This document shows positions 1-9,067 of a stretch of 64,000 nucleotides of DNA, in pieces. The DNA is from Formosa agariphila KMM 3901 (GTDB lineage Bacteria; Bacteroidota; Bacteroidia; Flavobacteriales; Flavobacteriaceae). The stretch spans positions 2,453,351 through 2,517,350 of the forward strand of contig NZ_HG315671.1 in NCBI RefSeq assembly GCF_000723205.1. Direction: 5' to 3'. A program made the position numbers and the translations under genes. The notes below the pieces were generated by a model. It was given only the letters and a program-made list of their open reading frames with translations, searched no databases and had not been told where the DNA came from. Positions within the stretch are counted from its first letter, which is position 1. Every line of letters begins with the position of its first letter.

Positions 1-1352
1 TTCAGCAAACTCCTGATTATTGGAACAACACCTATTTTAACGATACTTATTTTCATAATGGAAAACCTCAAAAGTATCAAGGCTATTGTACCGATGTGTT
101 TTTTAACGAAGCTTTAAATTTTATCGAAACAAATAAAAACCAACCCTTTTTCTGCTATATAGCTCCCAACGCGCCACACGGCCCATATAATGTACCTCTG
201 GAATATTACAATTTATATAAAGATTTAGGTGAAGATGTATTAGCAGATACACAAAAACGTTTTTATGGAATGATTACTAATATTGATGACAATTTTGGTA
301 AACTAAGAAAAAAGCTAAAAGAATTAAATGTTGCAGATAATACCATTTTAATTTTCATGACAGATAATGGCACTTCTGCTGGGTATTATAATAAAAACGG
401 AAAAACAACAGGTTTTAATGCTAATATGAGAGGTACAAAAGGAAGTGAATATGATGGTGGACATAGAGTGCCATTTTTTATACACTGGAAAAATGGAAAT
501 ATTTCAACTTCTAAAGATTTTTCAACCTTAACTGCACAATTAGATATTATGCCCACTTTAGCAGAAATGTGTGGCATCGATTTACCTAAAAATCATCTAC
601 CTATAGACGGACAAAGTTTAGTACCACTTTTAAGAGAAAAAGATTCCTTAAAAAACAGAATGCTGGTAACAGACTCCCAACGCGTGCAACATCCTGAAAA
701 ATGGAAAAATTCTGCTGTGATGCAAGACCATTGGAGATTGATTAACGGGAAAGAATTATATAATGTTTCTACAGATCAAGGACAGCAAAACAATATCTCA
801 GCAGAGTTTCCTAAAAAAGTAAACGAAATGAAAGCCTTTTATGAAAATTGGTGGACCCAAGTTTCAAAAGATTTTGATAAGGAGATTTACTTTAAAATAG
901 GCTCTGAACATGAAAATCCAATTACACTCACAGCGCACGATATACATGCTGAATCAGGAGCTTATCCGTGGAACCAGATATACGTTAGAGAAGGTATTAC
1001 TGCTCATGGTTATTGGAGTGTCGATATTTTAAAGAGTGGAAATTACGAGGTCTCTTTAAGGCGCTATCCAAAGGAATCAAATTTAGCGATTAATGCAACC
1101 ACGCCTGTTATAACAAAAGAAGACCTACCTGGTTTGGAAAACGATATTCCAAAAGGAAAAAATTTGAATTTTGTAAAAGCTTCCATTGAGTTTGAAAATC
1201 AAATAAAATCTGAAATTTCAATTCAAGAAAATGATTTTGAAGCCAAGTTCAATGTTAATTTAAAAGCTGGAAAAACAAAATTTGAGGCCAAGTTCAGCAC
1301 CTCTGATGATAACTCTAATGTGGCCTATTATGCATATATCAAAAAAATATAA
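1..1352 (+). CDS. S1-type sulfatase, C-terminal part (5' end outside window)
   Basis: The reading frame is open from base 3, so the gene starts before the window; the methionine at base 96 is internal. What remains is the second half of a formylglycine-dependent sulfatase: an APNAPHGPY segment, a FMTDNGTSAGY segment (Asp-Asn metal site of the alkaline phosphatase fold), a downstream GGHRVPFFIHW loop and the LTAQLDIMPTLAEMCGI segment typical of the family. The last 130 residues or so (HDIHAESGAYPWNQ onward) look like a beta-rich accessory domain found at the end of some arylsulfatases. The CxPSR maturation motif and signal peptide lie upstream and cannot be checked. It should remove sulfate esters from algal galactan fragments in the periplasm or at the cell surface; the exact subfamily and target position are not readable from this part. 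Confidence 0.9.
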   Translation, partial: QQTPDYWNNTYFNDTYFHNGKPQKYQGYCTDVFFNEALNFIETNKNQPFFCYIAPNAPHGPYNVPLEYYNLYKDLGEDVLADTQKRFYGMITNIDDNFGKLRKKLKELNVADNTILIFMTDNGTSAGYYNKNGKTTGFNANMRGTKGSEYDGGHRVPFFIHWKNGNISTSKDFSTLTAQLDIMPTLAEMCGIDLPKNHLPIDGQSLVPLLREKDSLKNRMLVTDSQRVQHPEKWKNSAVMQDHWRLINGKELYNVSTDQGQQNNISAEFPKKVNEMKAFYENWWTQVSKDFDKEIYFKIGSEHENPITLTAHDIHAESGAYPWNQIYVREGITAHGYWSVDILKSGNYEVSLRRYPKESNLAINATTPVITKEDLPGLENDIPKGKNLNFVKASIEFENQIKSEISIQENDFEAKFNVNLKAGKTKFEAKFSTSDDNSNVAYYAYIKKI

Positions 1353-1396
1353 AATGAATACATGGTGTATATAAAAATTTTAGAACAAAGCGCTTA

Positions 1397-1969
1397 ATGA
1401 CAAACAATTTATTAATAGAAAATATAACTAAAAATGTAGCATTTTCTAACACGGAATTAGAAGAATTCACCCAACTATTTCACTCAAAATCCATTAAAAA
1501 AAAGGAATTCTTGTTAACTCAAGGTCAAATATGCAAATTTGAAGGTTTTGTTTTAGAAGGTTGTTTCAGAATATTTATTATCGATAAAAAAGGTAATGAA
1601 AACACCTTATATTTTGCAGCTAAAGATTGGTGGCTAATGGATATTGATAGTTTTATGAATCAAATTCCTTCTAATTTAAATATGCAAGCTTTAGAAGATA
1701 GTAAGGTGCTTTTAATTAATAAGCAAGATAAAATGGCGCTATACGATAGGTTTCCAAAGGTTGAAAAACTTTTTAGAATAATGTCTCAAAAAGCTTTAGT
1801 TTCATGGCAAAGGCGGTTAATAAATAATCATTCATTCACCGCAAAAGAACGATATTCTCATTTTATTAAAAAATATCCAGACATTGCATCAAAGCTAACA
1901 GATAAACAAATAGCTGGTTACCTTGGCATCCGACACGAATTTTTGAGCAAGATAAAAAAGCAGTCTTAA
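1397..1969 (+). CDS. Crp/Fnr-family transcriptional regulator
   Basis: A 190-residue protein with a cyclic-nucleotide-binding-like beta-roll (about residues 20-120, including FLLTQGQICKFEGFVLEGCFR) and a short C-terminal helix-turn-helix (LTDKQIAGYLGIRHEFLSKI). This is the compact Crp/Fnr architecture common in Bacteroidota. No iron-sulfur cysteine cluster at the N terminus is visible, so an oxygen-sensing Fnr role is not supported. It sits 44 bases after a sulfatase gene and just upstream of an operon preceded by a TTGAA-N4-TTCAA palindrome, the shape expected of a Crp/Fnr site. It may therefore control the GlcG-like/propeller/SDR operon, which is inference from position. Confidence 0.85.
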   Translation: MTNNLLIENITKNVAFSNTELEEFTQLFHSKSIKKKEFLLTQGQICKFEGFVLEGCFRIFIIDKKGNENTLYFAAKDWWLMDIDSFMNQIPSNLNMQALEDSKVLLINKQDKMALYDRFPKVEKLFRIMSQKALVSWQRRLINNHSFTAKERYSHFIKKYPDIASKLTDKQIAGYLGIRHEFLSKIKKQS

Positions 1970-1990
1970 TCTTATATTTATTTTATAGGT

Positions 1991-2006
1991 GTTGAACTTG
2001 TTCAAC
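1991..2006. promoter_or_regulatory. Fnr/Crp-like palindromic operator candidate
   Basis: The sequence gttgaacttgttcaac is a perfect inverted repeat (7-base arms, 2-base centre). It contains TTGAA-N4-TTCAA, close to the Fnr box TTGAT-N4-ATCAA. It lies 22 bases after the Crp/Fnr-type regulator gene and 51 bases before the start of the GlcG-like gene. The binding partner is inferred. Confidence 0.5.
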
Positions 2007-2057
2007 TCTTTTCTCTTAGTGGTTTCTAATCTTTGTAATTCATAAAAAATTAGAATA

Positions 2058-2558
2058 ATGAATTCATTAAAACATTTTAAAATTTGTATCATTTTAATTA
2101 TGGTAGCATTAACATCGAGTTTAGCAAAAGCCCAAATATCGAATGATATTACACATAATGATGCTTTAAAAGCACTTTTAACGGCTAAACAAAAAGCAGA
2201 AGAATTAAATGTTCTCGTTAACATTGCCGTAGTTGATGCTGGCACAAACCTAAAAACGTTTATAAGAATGGACGAATCGTTTCTTGGTAGTATAGACATT
2301 GCTATAAAAAAAGCAAAAACATCGCGCTATTTCAATATGGCTACGGGCGATTTAGGAAAACTTAGTCAACCAGGAGGAATTATATATAATATTGAACATT
2401 CTAATGGTGGCCTAATTACTTTCCCCGGAGGGATCCCGATAGTAGATCAAAACAAAAATATTATTGGAGCTATTGGCGTAAGCGGGGGCACCATAGAAGA
2501 AGATCATGATATTGCCCTTGCAGGAGCAAATGCTATTTTAAATCATTTAAAAAACTAA
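2058..2558 (+). CDS. GlcG/HbpS-type (DUF336) exported protein
   Basis: A 166-residue protein with an N-terminal signal peptide (hydrophobic stretch ending near LAKA, residue 25) followed by a single GlcG/HbpS (DUF336) domain. The domain shows the family's [20 protein letters not shown] start, a GGIxxxFPGGIPI segment and the closing IGAIGVSGG...DHDIALAG segment. HbpS-type members bind haem or act as sensory accessories; GlcG members occur in glycolate operons with unknown biochemical role. Here it is the first gene of a three-gene operon, 4 bases ahead of a beta-propeller gene, so it probably works in the periplasm alongside that protein. The ligand is not determined by sequence. Confidence 0.8.
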   Translation: MNSLKHFKICIILIMVALTSSLAKAQISNDITHNDALKALLTAKQKAEELNVLVNIAVVDAGTNLKTFIRMDESFLGSIDIAIKKAKTSRYFNMATGDLGKLSQPGGIIYNIEHSNGGLITFPGGIPIVDQNKNIIGAIGVSGGTIEEDHDIALAGANAILNHLKN

Positions 2559-2562
2559 AATC

Positions 2563-4089
2563 ATGAATCTTATAAAAAAGATATTTCTTCTTAGCCTTTT
2601 AGTATTATCACAAATGAGCTTCTCTCAGGTCACAGATAATGCTATGATTTACCGAAAAGACTTCAAAAGTATATCTGGCAAAAATACGGTTTCTGTAACA
2701 AGCTATGAGAAAGACGGCTCTCATTATGTATTTGCAGGTGGTGTTGGTAATATTGATGTCTTTAGTTTAGATGAAGACGGTATACTAACTCCAATAAGTA
2801 ACCATGAACTTTATATGAAAAAAGGACCCGCCAGAGGTATGGTTGCAGACAATATTAATGGTACAGATTTTCTTTTTGTAGCTAACAAACACGGAAATGT
2901 TATTGAAACATTTAAAATTTTAAACAACGGATTTTTAGAACGTGTTGCTTTGGTTGAAGATACCGATAAAACATTTTTAGGGACAGCCATTACCCTGCAG
3001 GTCGTTCACATGAAAAAAGCATCATACCTTTTCATTGGTGGTTTAGAAGAGACTCCTGGTCTAAGTAGTTTTAAAATACATAACGATGGAAAACTAACCC
3101 ATGTACAGTCTATGAAAGACGACGAAACTATTCATACAGATGGCATAATAGGCATGTATGTGCATAACATTAAAGGAAAAACCTATCTATACACGGGAGG
3201 TTTTCAAGATAATGGTGTTAGTAGTTTTAGAGTTTACAATGATGGTACGTTTAAGAATATCAATAACATAAGCGATAATGACACAGATAGATTTTTAACT
3301 GGTACGTACCCAGTAACCGGAGTCACTTTAGAAGATAACAAATATGTTATTGTGGGGCATAGACACCACAAATATTATAAGCGAGCAGGATTTATTAAAA
3401 AAACTGACTTTGTGTATCATGGTGATGGTATTAGTGTTTTTAAAGTCAATGAAAAAGGTGCTTTGATTCCACATTTTGTTTTAAAAGATGATGAAACCAC
3501 AAAATTACAAGGACAAACAAGAATTGAAATTGTGTCTACAAATAATAATGAAGCTATTCTAGCAGTAGGCACAAGAGACGATGCTAGCATTCAATTATTA
3601 AAATTAAATAAAGAAGGTATCCTTACTCCAATTAATTATTTAGAAACTGGTTTTTCAATCTACTACGGTTTAAAGTCTCATAAAATTGAAGATACCAATT
3701 TCTTAATTGCGGGTTCATTCAGGTTCGATTTAGGTAAAATCGTCAGTTATAAAATAGCTCCTAAAATTAACAGAGACGGCAAAATTTTAAGGCATATAGT
3801 AAACTTAAAATATAAAGAAACTGCCAACAAAGCACAAGTTGATACAGCCGTTAAAGCGTTTTTAGATCTAAAAAATGAAATTCCCGAAATCGCCAATATA
3901 GAATGGGGAATAAATGATAGTACAGAAGGCGCTAGCAAAGGTTTTACACACACTTTTACAATAACGTTTAATAATGAACAGGACAGAGAAATTTATCTAT
4001 TTCATAAAGCGCATTTAGAATTAGTTAATACTGTAGGCCCAATTATAGGTGATGTATTTGTAATGGACTATTGGACAAAACATAATTAA
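2563..4089 (+). CDS. Secreted beta-propeller protein fused to a C-terminal Dabb domain
   Basis: A 508-residue protein with a signal peptide (about residues 1-21, ending SFSQ). Residues 30-400 form a repeating beta-propeller similar to 6-phosphogluconolactonase/lactonase-like proteins: each unit has a YVFAGG- or LFIGG-like strand followed by GxLTPI- or GTFKNI-like turns. From about residue 405 (KILRHIVNLKYKE...) the sequence switches to a stress-responsive A/B-barrel (Dabb, PF07876-like) domain, ending FVMDYW. Dabb domains are usually free-standing small cytoplasmic proteins, so a secreted fusion is unusual. The gene lies 4 bases after the GlcG-like gene and 13 before an SDR gene. A role in oxidised-sugar or lactone handling is possible but unproven. 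Confidence 0.75.
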   Translation: MNLIKKIFLLSLLVLSQMSFSQVTDNAMIYRKDFKSISGKNTVSVTSYEKDGSHYVFAGGVGNIDVFSLDEDGILTPISNHELYMKKGPARGMVADNINGTDFLFVANKHGNVIETFKILNNGFLERVALVEDTDKTFLGTAITLQVVHMKKASYLFIGGLEETPGLSSFKIHNDGKLTHVQSMKDDETIHTDGIIGMYVHNIKGKTYLYTGGFQDNGVSSFRVYNDGTFKNINNISDNDTDRFLTGTYPVTGVTLEDNKYVIVGHRHHKYYKRAGFIKKTDFVYHGDGISVFKVNEKGALIPHFVLKDDETTKLQGQTRIEIVSTNNNEAILAVGTRDDASIQLLKLNKEGILTPINYLETGFSIYYGLKSHKIEDTNFLIAGSFRFDLGKIVSYKIAPKINRDGKILRHIVNLKYKETANKAQVDTAVKAFLDLKNEIPEIANIEWGINDSTEGASKGFTHTFTITFNNEQDREIYLFHKAHLELVNTVGPIIGDVFVMDYWTKHN

Positions 4090-4102
4090 TATTCTTTAAG
4101 AA

Positions 4103-4822
4103 ATGGAAATATTAAAAAACAAAAATGCAATAATAACTGGAGGAGGAAGAGGTTTAGGAAAAGCTACGGCAATTGCTTTTGCCAAACAAGGTATTAATGT
4201 CGCAATTACTGGTAGAACAGAAAGTAACTTAATAGAAACTGCTTCTGAAATTGAGGCCCTTGGAGTTAAAGTGACATATGCTGTTTTTAATGTTGGAAAT
4301 TATGAAGACGTAAAAATTAATATTAAACATATGATTAACAATTTAGGAGATGTCGATATTTTAGTGAATAATGCAGGTATTGGTGGCTTTGGTTCGTTTA
4401 ATGAAATGCCAGTTGAACAATGGACTCAAATAATGCAAACCAACCTTATGGGTATGTATTATGTTACCAAAGAAGTTTTACCATACTTAATTGCTAAAAA
4501 TACCGGCGATATTATTAATATTTCCTCTACAGCAGGATTAACAGGAAGTGCAAGTACATCGGCCTATTCTGCATCAAAATTTGCAGTTATTGGCATGTCT
4601 GAATCCTTGATGAAAGAAGTTCGAAAAAACAATATCAGGGTCATTACATTAACGCCAAGCACCATAGAATCAGATATGTCCATTGAAGCTGGCATTGCAA
4701 AAAAAGGTACTCACAATACTGTTCTGCAACCCAAAGATTTTGCCGAATTAATAATAGCTGGCTTAAAACTACCAAGACGAGCAATGCTTAAAAGTGCTGC
4801 GTTATGGTCTACAAATCCATAA
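4103..4822 (+). CDS. Short-chain dehydrogenase/reductase (FabG-like)
   Basis: A 239-residue classical SDR with no signal peptide. It shows the N-terminal cofactor motif TGGGRGLG (residues 12-19), the NNAG structural motif (89-92), Ser141/142 and the catalytic YxxxK pair (Tyr155, Lys159 in YSASK). The R38 region (TGRTESNL) suggests NADP preference. Annotation engines would call it 3-oxoacyl-ACP reductase, but the setting, last gene of an operon with a GlcG-like and a propeller protein inside a polysaccharide locus, fits a sugar or aldehyde oxidoreductase as well. The substrate cannot be read from the sequence. Confidence 0.85.
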   Translation: MEILKNKNAIITGGGRGLGKATAIAFAKQGINVAITGRTESNLIETASEIEALGVKVTYAVFNVGNYEDVKINIKHMINNLGDVDILVNNAGIGGFGSFNEMPVEQWTQIMQTNLMGMYYVTKEVLPYLIAKNTGDIINISSTAGLTGSASTSAYSASKFAVIGMSESLMKEVRKNNIRVITLTPSTIESDMSIEAGIAKKGTHNTVLQPKDFAELIIAGLKLPRRAMLKSAALWSTNP

Positions 4823-4884
4823 TATCAATACTAAAACTTTAGTTTTATTTTCGAAATAACCATAAAATATTTAGCACCTAACAA

Positions 4885-6528
4885 ATGAAAAAAATAACAC
4901 TTATTTTTCTAATGTTCTCAGGAATTTTGCAAGCGCAACAAAAACCAAACATTGTGTTTATTTTAACCGATGATCAATCTTACAATTTGTTGGGCTGCAC
5001 AGGAAATCCAATTGTGCAAACACCACATATTGATAAATTGGCGAATAATGGCATGCTTTTTACTAATGCCCATGTTACTAGTGCTATTTGTACACCAAGT
5101 AGAATTTCAATTTTGCTAAGTCAATATGAAAGAAAACACGGCGTTAATTTTAACTCAGGAACAAGTGTTTCGGATACAGCATGGAAAAATTCCTACCCTG
5201 TAATTATGCGTAATAATGGTTATTATACAGGTTGGGTCGGAAAAAACCACGCGCCAATTGGATATGGTGGATATAACAGTGGTGTAATGGAAAAAAGTTT
5301 TGATTATTGGTATGCCGGTCACGGCCACTTAGGATTTTATCCTAAAGACAACCATACCATTTTTAACGATGCTATAGCCTTTACGCAGCCTGAAATTATT
5401 AATGAAGGTGTAGATGATTTTTTAGATCCTAATGCTAGAAAATTAAAAGGCGCATTACATTTTTTAGATAACAGACCTAGCAATAAACCTTTTATGCTTT
5501 CTATCAACTTTAATTTACCACATGGTGCGAGTACCAAAACAATGAAAATGAAGACTGATGATGATACAATTTACAAAACATTATATAGAAATTTAGACAT
5601 TCCTTTACCTGATAATTATATCGCTAAAGCAGATATAAAAACGCCGAAATTACCAAAAGAACTTTTACATGCCGAAGACCGTCAAGAAGGTTATAATTAT
5701 GTAGATACACCTGAAGGTATCAAGGAACGTTATATCCGGGAACTAGAATCTATGACAGGAATTGATAGATTGGTTGGTAATCTTGTTAAGAAACTTAAAG
5801 ATTTAAAACTGGACAAAAACACCATCATTATTTTTACCTCAGATCATGGCTTATTTGGTGGTCAACAAGGTTTAGGTGGAAAAGCTTTATGCTACGAACA
5901 AACAACTCATGTTCCCATTATTATTAACACACCTCAAATGGCTAAAAAAGTTAAAGGTTCTACAACCAATGTTTTAGCACAAACTATAGACATTGCTCCT
6001 ACATTATTAAGTTTAGCAGGAATAGAAATTCCAAACACATATCAAGGAAAAGACCTGTCAAATATCATTAATGGAGACAAAGATATTATTAGAGATTATG
6101 CATATACCGAAAACTTATGGTCTACGCATTTTGGAAACCCAAGGTGTGAGTCTGTTCAAAATCAAAAATGGAAATACATTCGATATTATAAAAACGATAA
6201 CTTCTCAGCTAAAAAAGAAATAAAATATGCTAAAGAGATGGGGATACCTGTTAATGAAATGCTATATAAAACCCACGATCCAGAAATCGCTAAATACCGT
6301 AGTTATATCGATGCTCCTACAGCTGGTGAATTAGCGGTTTACGAGGAATTATACAACTTAAAATCAGACCCAAACGAGCTTCATAATGTAGTAAGTGAGA
6401 AGAAGAACGCTGATATTTTAGAAACATTAAGAAACCAATGGAAAATTGAAATAACTAAAGCTAGAGGTACTGGAAAAGCAGAAGTATATAGATACACTAA
6501 TGATTTATACCCAGATGGAAAACATTAA
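4885..6528 (+). CDS. S1-type sulfatase (CTPSR)
   Basis: A 547-residue exported sulfatase with a short signal peptide (cleavage near ILQAQ, residue 18). It has the calcium-binding Asp-Asp at 29-30 (ILTDDQS) and the maturation motif CTPSR at 69-73, where Cys69 is expected to become formylglycine. Further sites are a FTSDHGLFGG segment, a GGKALCYEQTTHVPIII loop and the C-terminal YNLKSDPNELHNV segment. It hydrolyses sulfate esters, most likely on galactan oligosaccharides in the periplasm. It starts 62 bases after the SDR gene and converges with the AraC gene only 7 bases downstream. Which sulfate position it removes is not determined. Confidence 0.93.
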   Translation: MKKITLIFLMFSGILQAQQKPNIVFILTDDQSYNLLGCTGNPIVQTPHIDKLANNGMLFTNAHVTSAICTPSRISILLSQYERKHGVNFNSGTSVSDTAWKNSYPVIMRNNGYYTGWVGKNHAPIGYGGYNSGVMEKSFDYWYAGHGHLGFYPKDNHTIFNDAIAFTQPEIINEGVDDFLDPNARKLKGALHFLDNRPSNKPFMLSINFNLPHGASTKTMKMKTDDDTIYKTLYRNLDIPLPDNYIAKADIKTPKLPKELLHAEDRQEGYNYVDTPEGIKERYIRELESMTGIDRLVGNLVKKLKDLKLDKNTIIIFTSDHGLFGGQQGLGGKALCYEQTTHVPIIINTPQMAKKVKGSTTNVLAQTIDIAPTLLSLAGIEIPNTYQGKDLSNIINGDKDIIRDYAYTENLWSTHFGNPRCESVQNQKWKYIRYYKNDNFSAKKEIKYAKEMGIPVNEMLYKTHDPEIAKYRSYIDAPTAGELAVYEELYNLKSDPNELHNVVSEKKNADILETLRNQWKIEITKARGTGKAEVYRYTNDLYPDGKH

Positions 6529-6535
6529 AACCTAA

Positions 6536-7447
6536 TTACTGGTTTAAATAATTCTTTCGAAACTGTAAAGGCGAGCAATTCATAAATTTCTGGAACTGTT
6601 TATAAAAATAAGGTAAACTTTCAAAACCACATTCATACGCAATCTGGCTAACTTGTTTATTGGTTTCAATGAGTTGCTTACAAACTACATTTATACGATA
6701 TTCATTTACAAATGTAAATAAGGACTTATTAAGCGATTTTTTAAAAAATCGACAAAACGCTTCATCTCCCATTGAAACTAACGAAGCTACATCGTTAAGT
6801 ACAATTTTTTTATCGTAATGCGCGTGGATGTATTCGTACACTTTATCAATCCTCGCATTTGCTTTTATATTTAAGGAACCTGAAAAATGTTCAGAAGATA
6901 ATAATTCATAATCATTAATTAAAGCAAGCTTATTTAATAATTGTATAAAACTTATTAATTTTTCAAATGATGGCTTATTCATAATATCAACAATCTCGTT
7001 ATAATATGCCTCCCCAACGTTATCATTAAATTTAATCCCTCTAGATGACTTTGCTAATAAATTTTTAATATGATAAAATTCACCTTTGTTAATCCAATCG
7101 ATTCCTAATAAATTTTCATCCCATTGAAACACTAATGATTTTACACTAGATTCCGAATTCAAAGTATTTTTCCAACAATGCGGCAAATTACTTCCGAACA
7201 AAACAAAATCACCAGCATTAAATTTCTGAACGCTATTGGCTACGTATCGAATGCCCTCCCCTTTTTCAATAAAAGTGAGTTCAAATTCTGGATGAAAATG
7301 CCATGGCGCATTAAAATTTTCGTTCTCGTAAACAAAAGCTTTAAAAGAAGAATGAATTGGTGCCGATATTTTTTCGAATTGTGCTTTCAAACAGGTTTTA
7401 TTTAAAATCAAAAATATAAAACTTAGGGACTCAACATAAAAAAACAT
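6536..7447 (-). CDS. AraC-family transcriptional regulator
   Basis: A 303-residue regulator with an N-terminal cupin-like sensor domain (WHFHPEFELTFIEKGEGIRYV, with histidines of the sugar-binding barrel type) and a C-terminal AraC DNA-binding domain of two helix-turn-helices (about residues 200-300, including SMGDEAFCRFFKKSL and YECGFESLPYFYKQFQKF). The first 20 residues (MFFYVESLSF...) are hydrophobic and unlike the family; a TTG codon at 7388-7390 giving LKAQFEKI would be a more usual start, so the true start is uncertain. The gene is divergent from the P450 operon across 145 bases and is the natural candidate to control it in response to a galactan-derived sugar; that is inference from position. 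Confidence 0.88.
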   Translation of the reverse strand: MFFYVESLSFIFLILNKTCLKAQFEKISAPIHSSFKAFVYENENFNAPWHFHPEFELTFIEKGEGIRYVANSVQKFNAGDFVLFGSNLPHCWKNTLNSESSVKSLVFQWDENLLGIDWINKGEFYHIKNLLAKSSRGIKFNDNVGEAYYNEIVDIMNKPSFEKLISFIQLLNKLALINDYELLSSEHFSGSLNIKANARIDKVYEYIHAHYDKKIVLNDVASLVSMGDEAFCRFFKKSLNKSLFTFVNEYRINVVCKQLIETNKQVSQIAYECGFESLPYFYKQFQKFMNCSPLQFRKNYLNQ

Positions 7448-7592
7448 CTTATTATTATCATGTTTTTTAAACTTTAAACACTTAACAAGTCAATATAAGT
7501 CCTTTTTAAGCTAAATACAGTTACTTATTCTATAAACATTTTTCACATTTTTGTTAATTCCGATACGAACTTTTAAATGAAATAAATACCCA

Positions 7593-8756
7593 ATGGATAA
7601 AAGTAAAATTAATGATCCTTTTGAAAATGATAGACTTGAAAAAGGATTTGGAGAAATGGACGACCAAAACGACCCTGTTGTTATGGTATTGGGACACAAA
7701 GATGTAAGGCGTTGTGCTCATAATTGGAAAACATATCAATCTGGTGCAGAACCTGGACGAATTGTTATTCCTTCAGAAGTAAATATTCGCGATACACGCC
7801 AAATTCCTTTTGAGCTAGACCCACCAATGCATGGCGATTATAGAGCACTTTTAGACCAATGGTTTAAACGCCCTTTAGAAGCAGAATACGAAGCAGAGTT
7901 AAAAAAACAAATTAGCACTTTGTTTGATGAAGTTTTAACGCAGGACAAAACAGAAGTTATTCATGATTTCTCGTTAAAACTACAATCCAGAGCTCTTACC
8001 TTATTATTCAATGTTCCGTTTTCTGTTTCCGAAACTTGGATCTCTTGGGGAACTCATGTGTTTAGAAGTGAAGCAACCGCATTAGATGCTAGTAAAGCGA
8101 ATATACTGTACGCTTATATAGATGAACAAATTGATAAAAGTATAAACAATCCGGGCGACGATTTTTATTCTAAACTTTTAGCTTCTCAAGTCAATGGTAA
8201 AAAGCTAACTAAAGAAGAAATTAAAGGAATTGTTATTTTAACATTTGCAGGAGGAAGAGATACCGTGATTAATGCCGTTACTAACTCTATTGCTTATTTC
8301 GCAGAACATCCAGAATCTTTAGAGCGACTTCGTAAAGAACCCGAATTAACAACTACAGCAATAGAAGAACTAGTACGTTATTTTTCACCTTTAACCCAAA
8401 TGGGACGTGTAGCAACAGAGGATGCTACAGTTTGTGAACATGCTGTAAAGGCCGATACTAGAATTTCTCTAAACTGGGCTTCTGCAAATAGAGATGCTAA
8501 GGTTTTTGAGAATGCAAATGAAGTGGTTATAGACCGAAAAATAAATCCACATGTCGCTTTTGGATTCGGAACTCATAATTGTTTAGGTGCAACACATGCC
8601 AGACAAATTTTGAAAATTTTAATACACACATTAATAGAGAAAGTTGAATCTATAGAGATTCTAGATTATAAAGAAAACATAGAAGACCTTGGCGATTATA
8701 AACGTAAAGTAGGTTTCGATAAAATCAACGTAAAATTTAATAGTAAACTAAATTAA
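7593..8756 (+). CDS. Cytochrome P450, likely 6-O-methyl-D-galactose demethylase
   Basis: A 387-residue soluble P450 without signal or membrane anchor. Visible hallmarks are the I-helix oxygen-activation segment FAGGRDTV, the K-helix ExxR (EELVR) and the haem loop FGFGTHNCLG with the thiolate ligand Cys330. It heads an operon with its own 2Fe-2S ferredoxin (1 base downstream), ferredoxin reductase and Zn alcohol dehydrogenase, followed by GH16 and GH2 galactanases. This arrangement matches the oxidative demethylation system known from Zobellia and Formosa, in which a cytoplasmic P450 converts 6-O-methyl-D-galactose from porphyran into galactose plus formaldehyde. The P450 call is certain; the substrate is inferred from the neighbourhood. 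Confidence 0.9.
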   Translation: MDKSKINDPFENDRLEKGFGEMDDQNDPVVMVLGHKDVRRCAHNWKTYQSGAEPGRIVIPSEVNIRDTRQIPFELDPPMHGDYRALLDQWFKRPLEAEYEAELKKQISTLFDEVLTQDKTEVIHDFSLKLQSRALTLLFNVPFSVSETWISWGTHVFRSEATALDASKANILYAYIDEQIDKSINNPGDDFYSKLLASQVNGKKLTKEEIKGIVILTFAGGRDTVINAVTNSIAYFAEHPESLERLRKEPELTTTAIEELVRYFSPLTQMGRVATEDATVCEHAVKADTRISLNWASANRDAKVFENANEVVIDRKINPHVAFGFGTHNCLGATHARQILKILIHTLIEKVESIEILDYKENIEDLGDYKRKVGFDKINVKFNSKLN

Positions 8757-8757
8757 A

Positions 8758-9066
8758 ATGGCTAAAATAATTTTTGTAACAAAGGATAACGATACTATAA
8801 CCACTGAAGGAACTACTGGAAGTGTAATGGAACTTGCAGTACAAAACAAAGTTAAAGGCATTGAAGGTAATTGTGGGGGCGTTTGTTCTTGTGCCACTTG
8901 CCATGTACATGTTTCTCCAGAAGATTGGGAAAAAACTGGGGCTCCGAGTGAATTAGAAAGTGACATGCTTGAATTTGATGATAACGTTAGTGAATATAGT
9001 AGATTATCTTGCCAAATAAAAGTTAGTGAAGCCCTTGACGGTGTCCTTTTAAAAGTTGCTCAATAA
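8758..9066 (+). CDS. 2Fe-2S ferredoxin, electron donor for the P450
   Basis: A 102-residue adrenodoxin/putidaredoxin-type ferredoxin. The cluster ligands follow the C-x5-C-x2-C...C pattern: Cys39, Cys45, Cys48 and Cys85; an extra Cys43 lies in the loop. It starts one base after the P450 stop codon and ends one base before the reductase start, so the three are surely cotranscribed. It should shuttle single electrons from the adjacent FAD reductase to the P450. Its length and motif spacing are normal for the vertebrate-type ferredoxins used by class I bacterial P450 systems. Confidence 0.95.
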   Translation: MAKIIFVTKDNDTITTEGTTGSVMELAVQNKVKGIEGNCGGVCSCATCHVHVSPEDWEKTGAPSELESDMLEFDDNVSEYSRLSCQIKVSEALDGVLLKVAQ

Positions 9067-9067
9067 G

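Noticed and set aside
2563-4089. Calling this gene a 6-phosphogluconolactonase
   Set aside because: It is secreted, has only general propeller similarity and carries a Dabb domain, so a cytosolic pentose-phosphate role is unlikely.
4832-4847. Small inverted repeat taaaactttagtttta after the SDR gene
   Set aside because: A+T-only pairing and tiny loop; not convincing as a terminator or operator.
9056-9067. Upstream TTG start for the ferredoxin reductase
   Set aside because: It would overlap the ferredoxin gene; the ATG at 9068, directly after the ferredoxin stop, is better.
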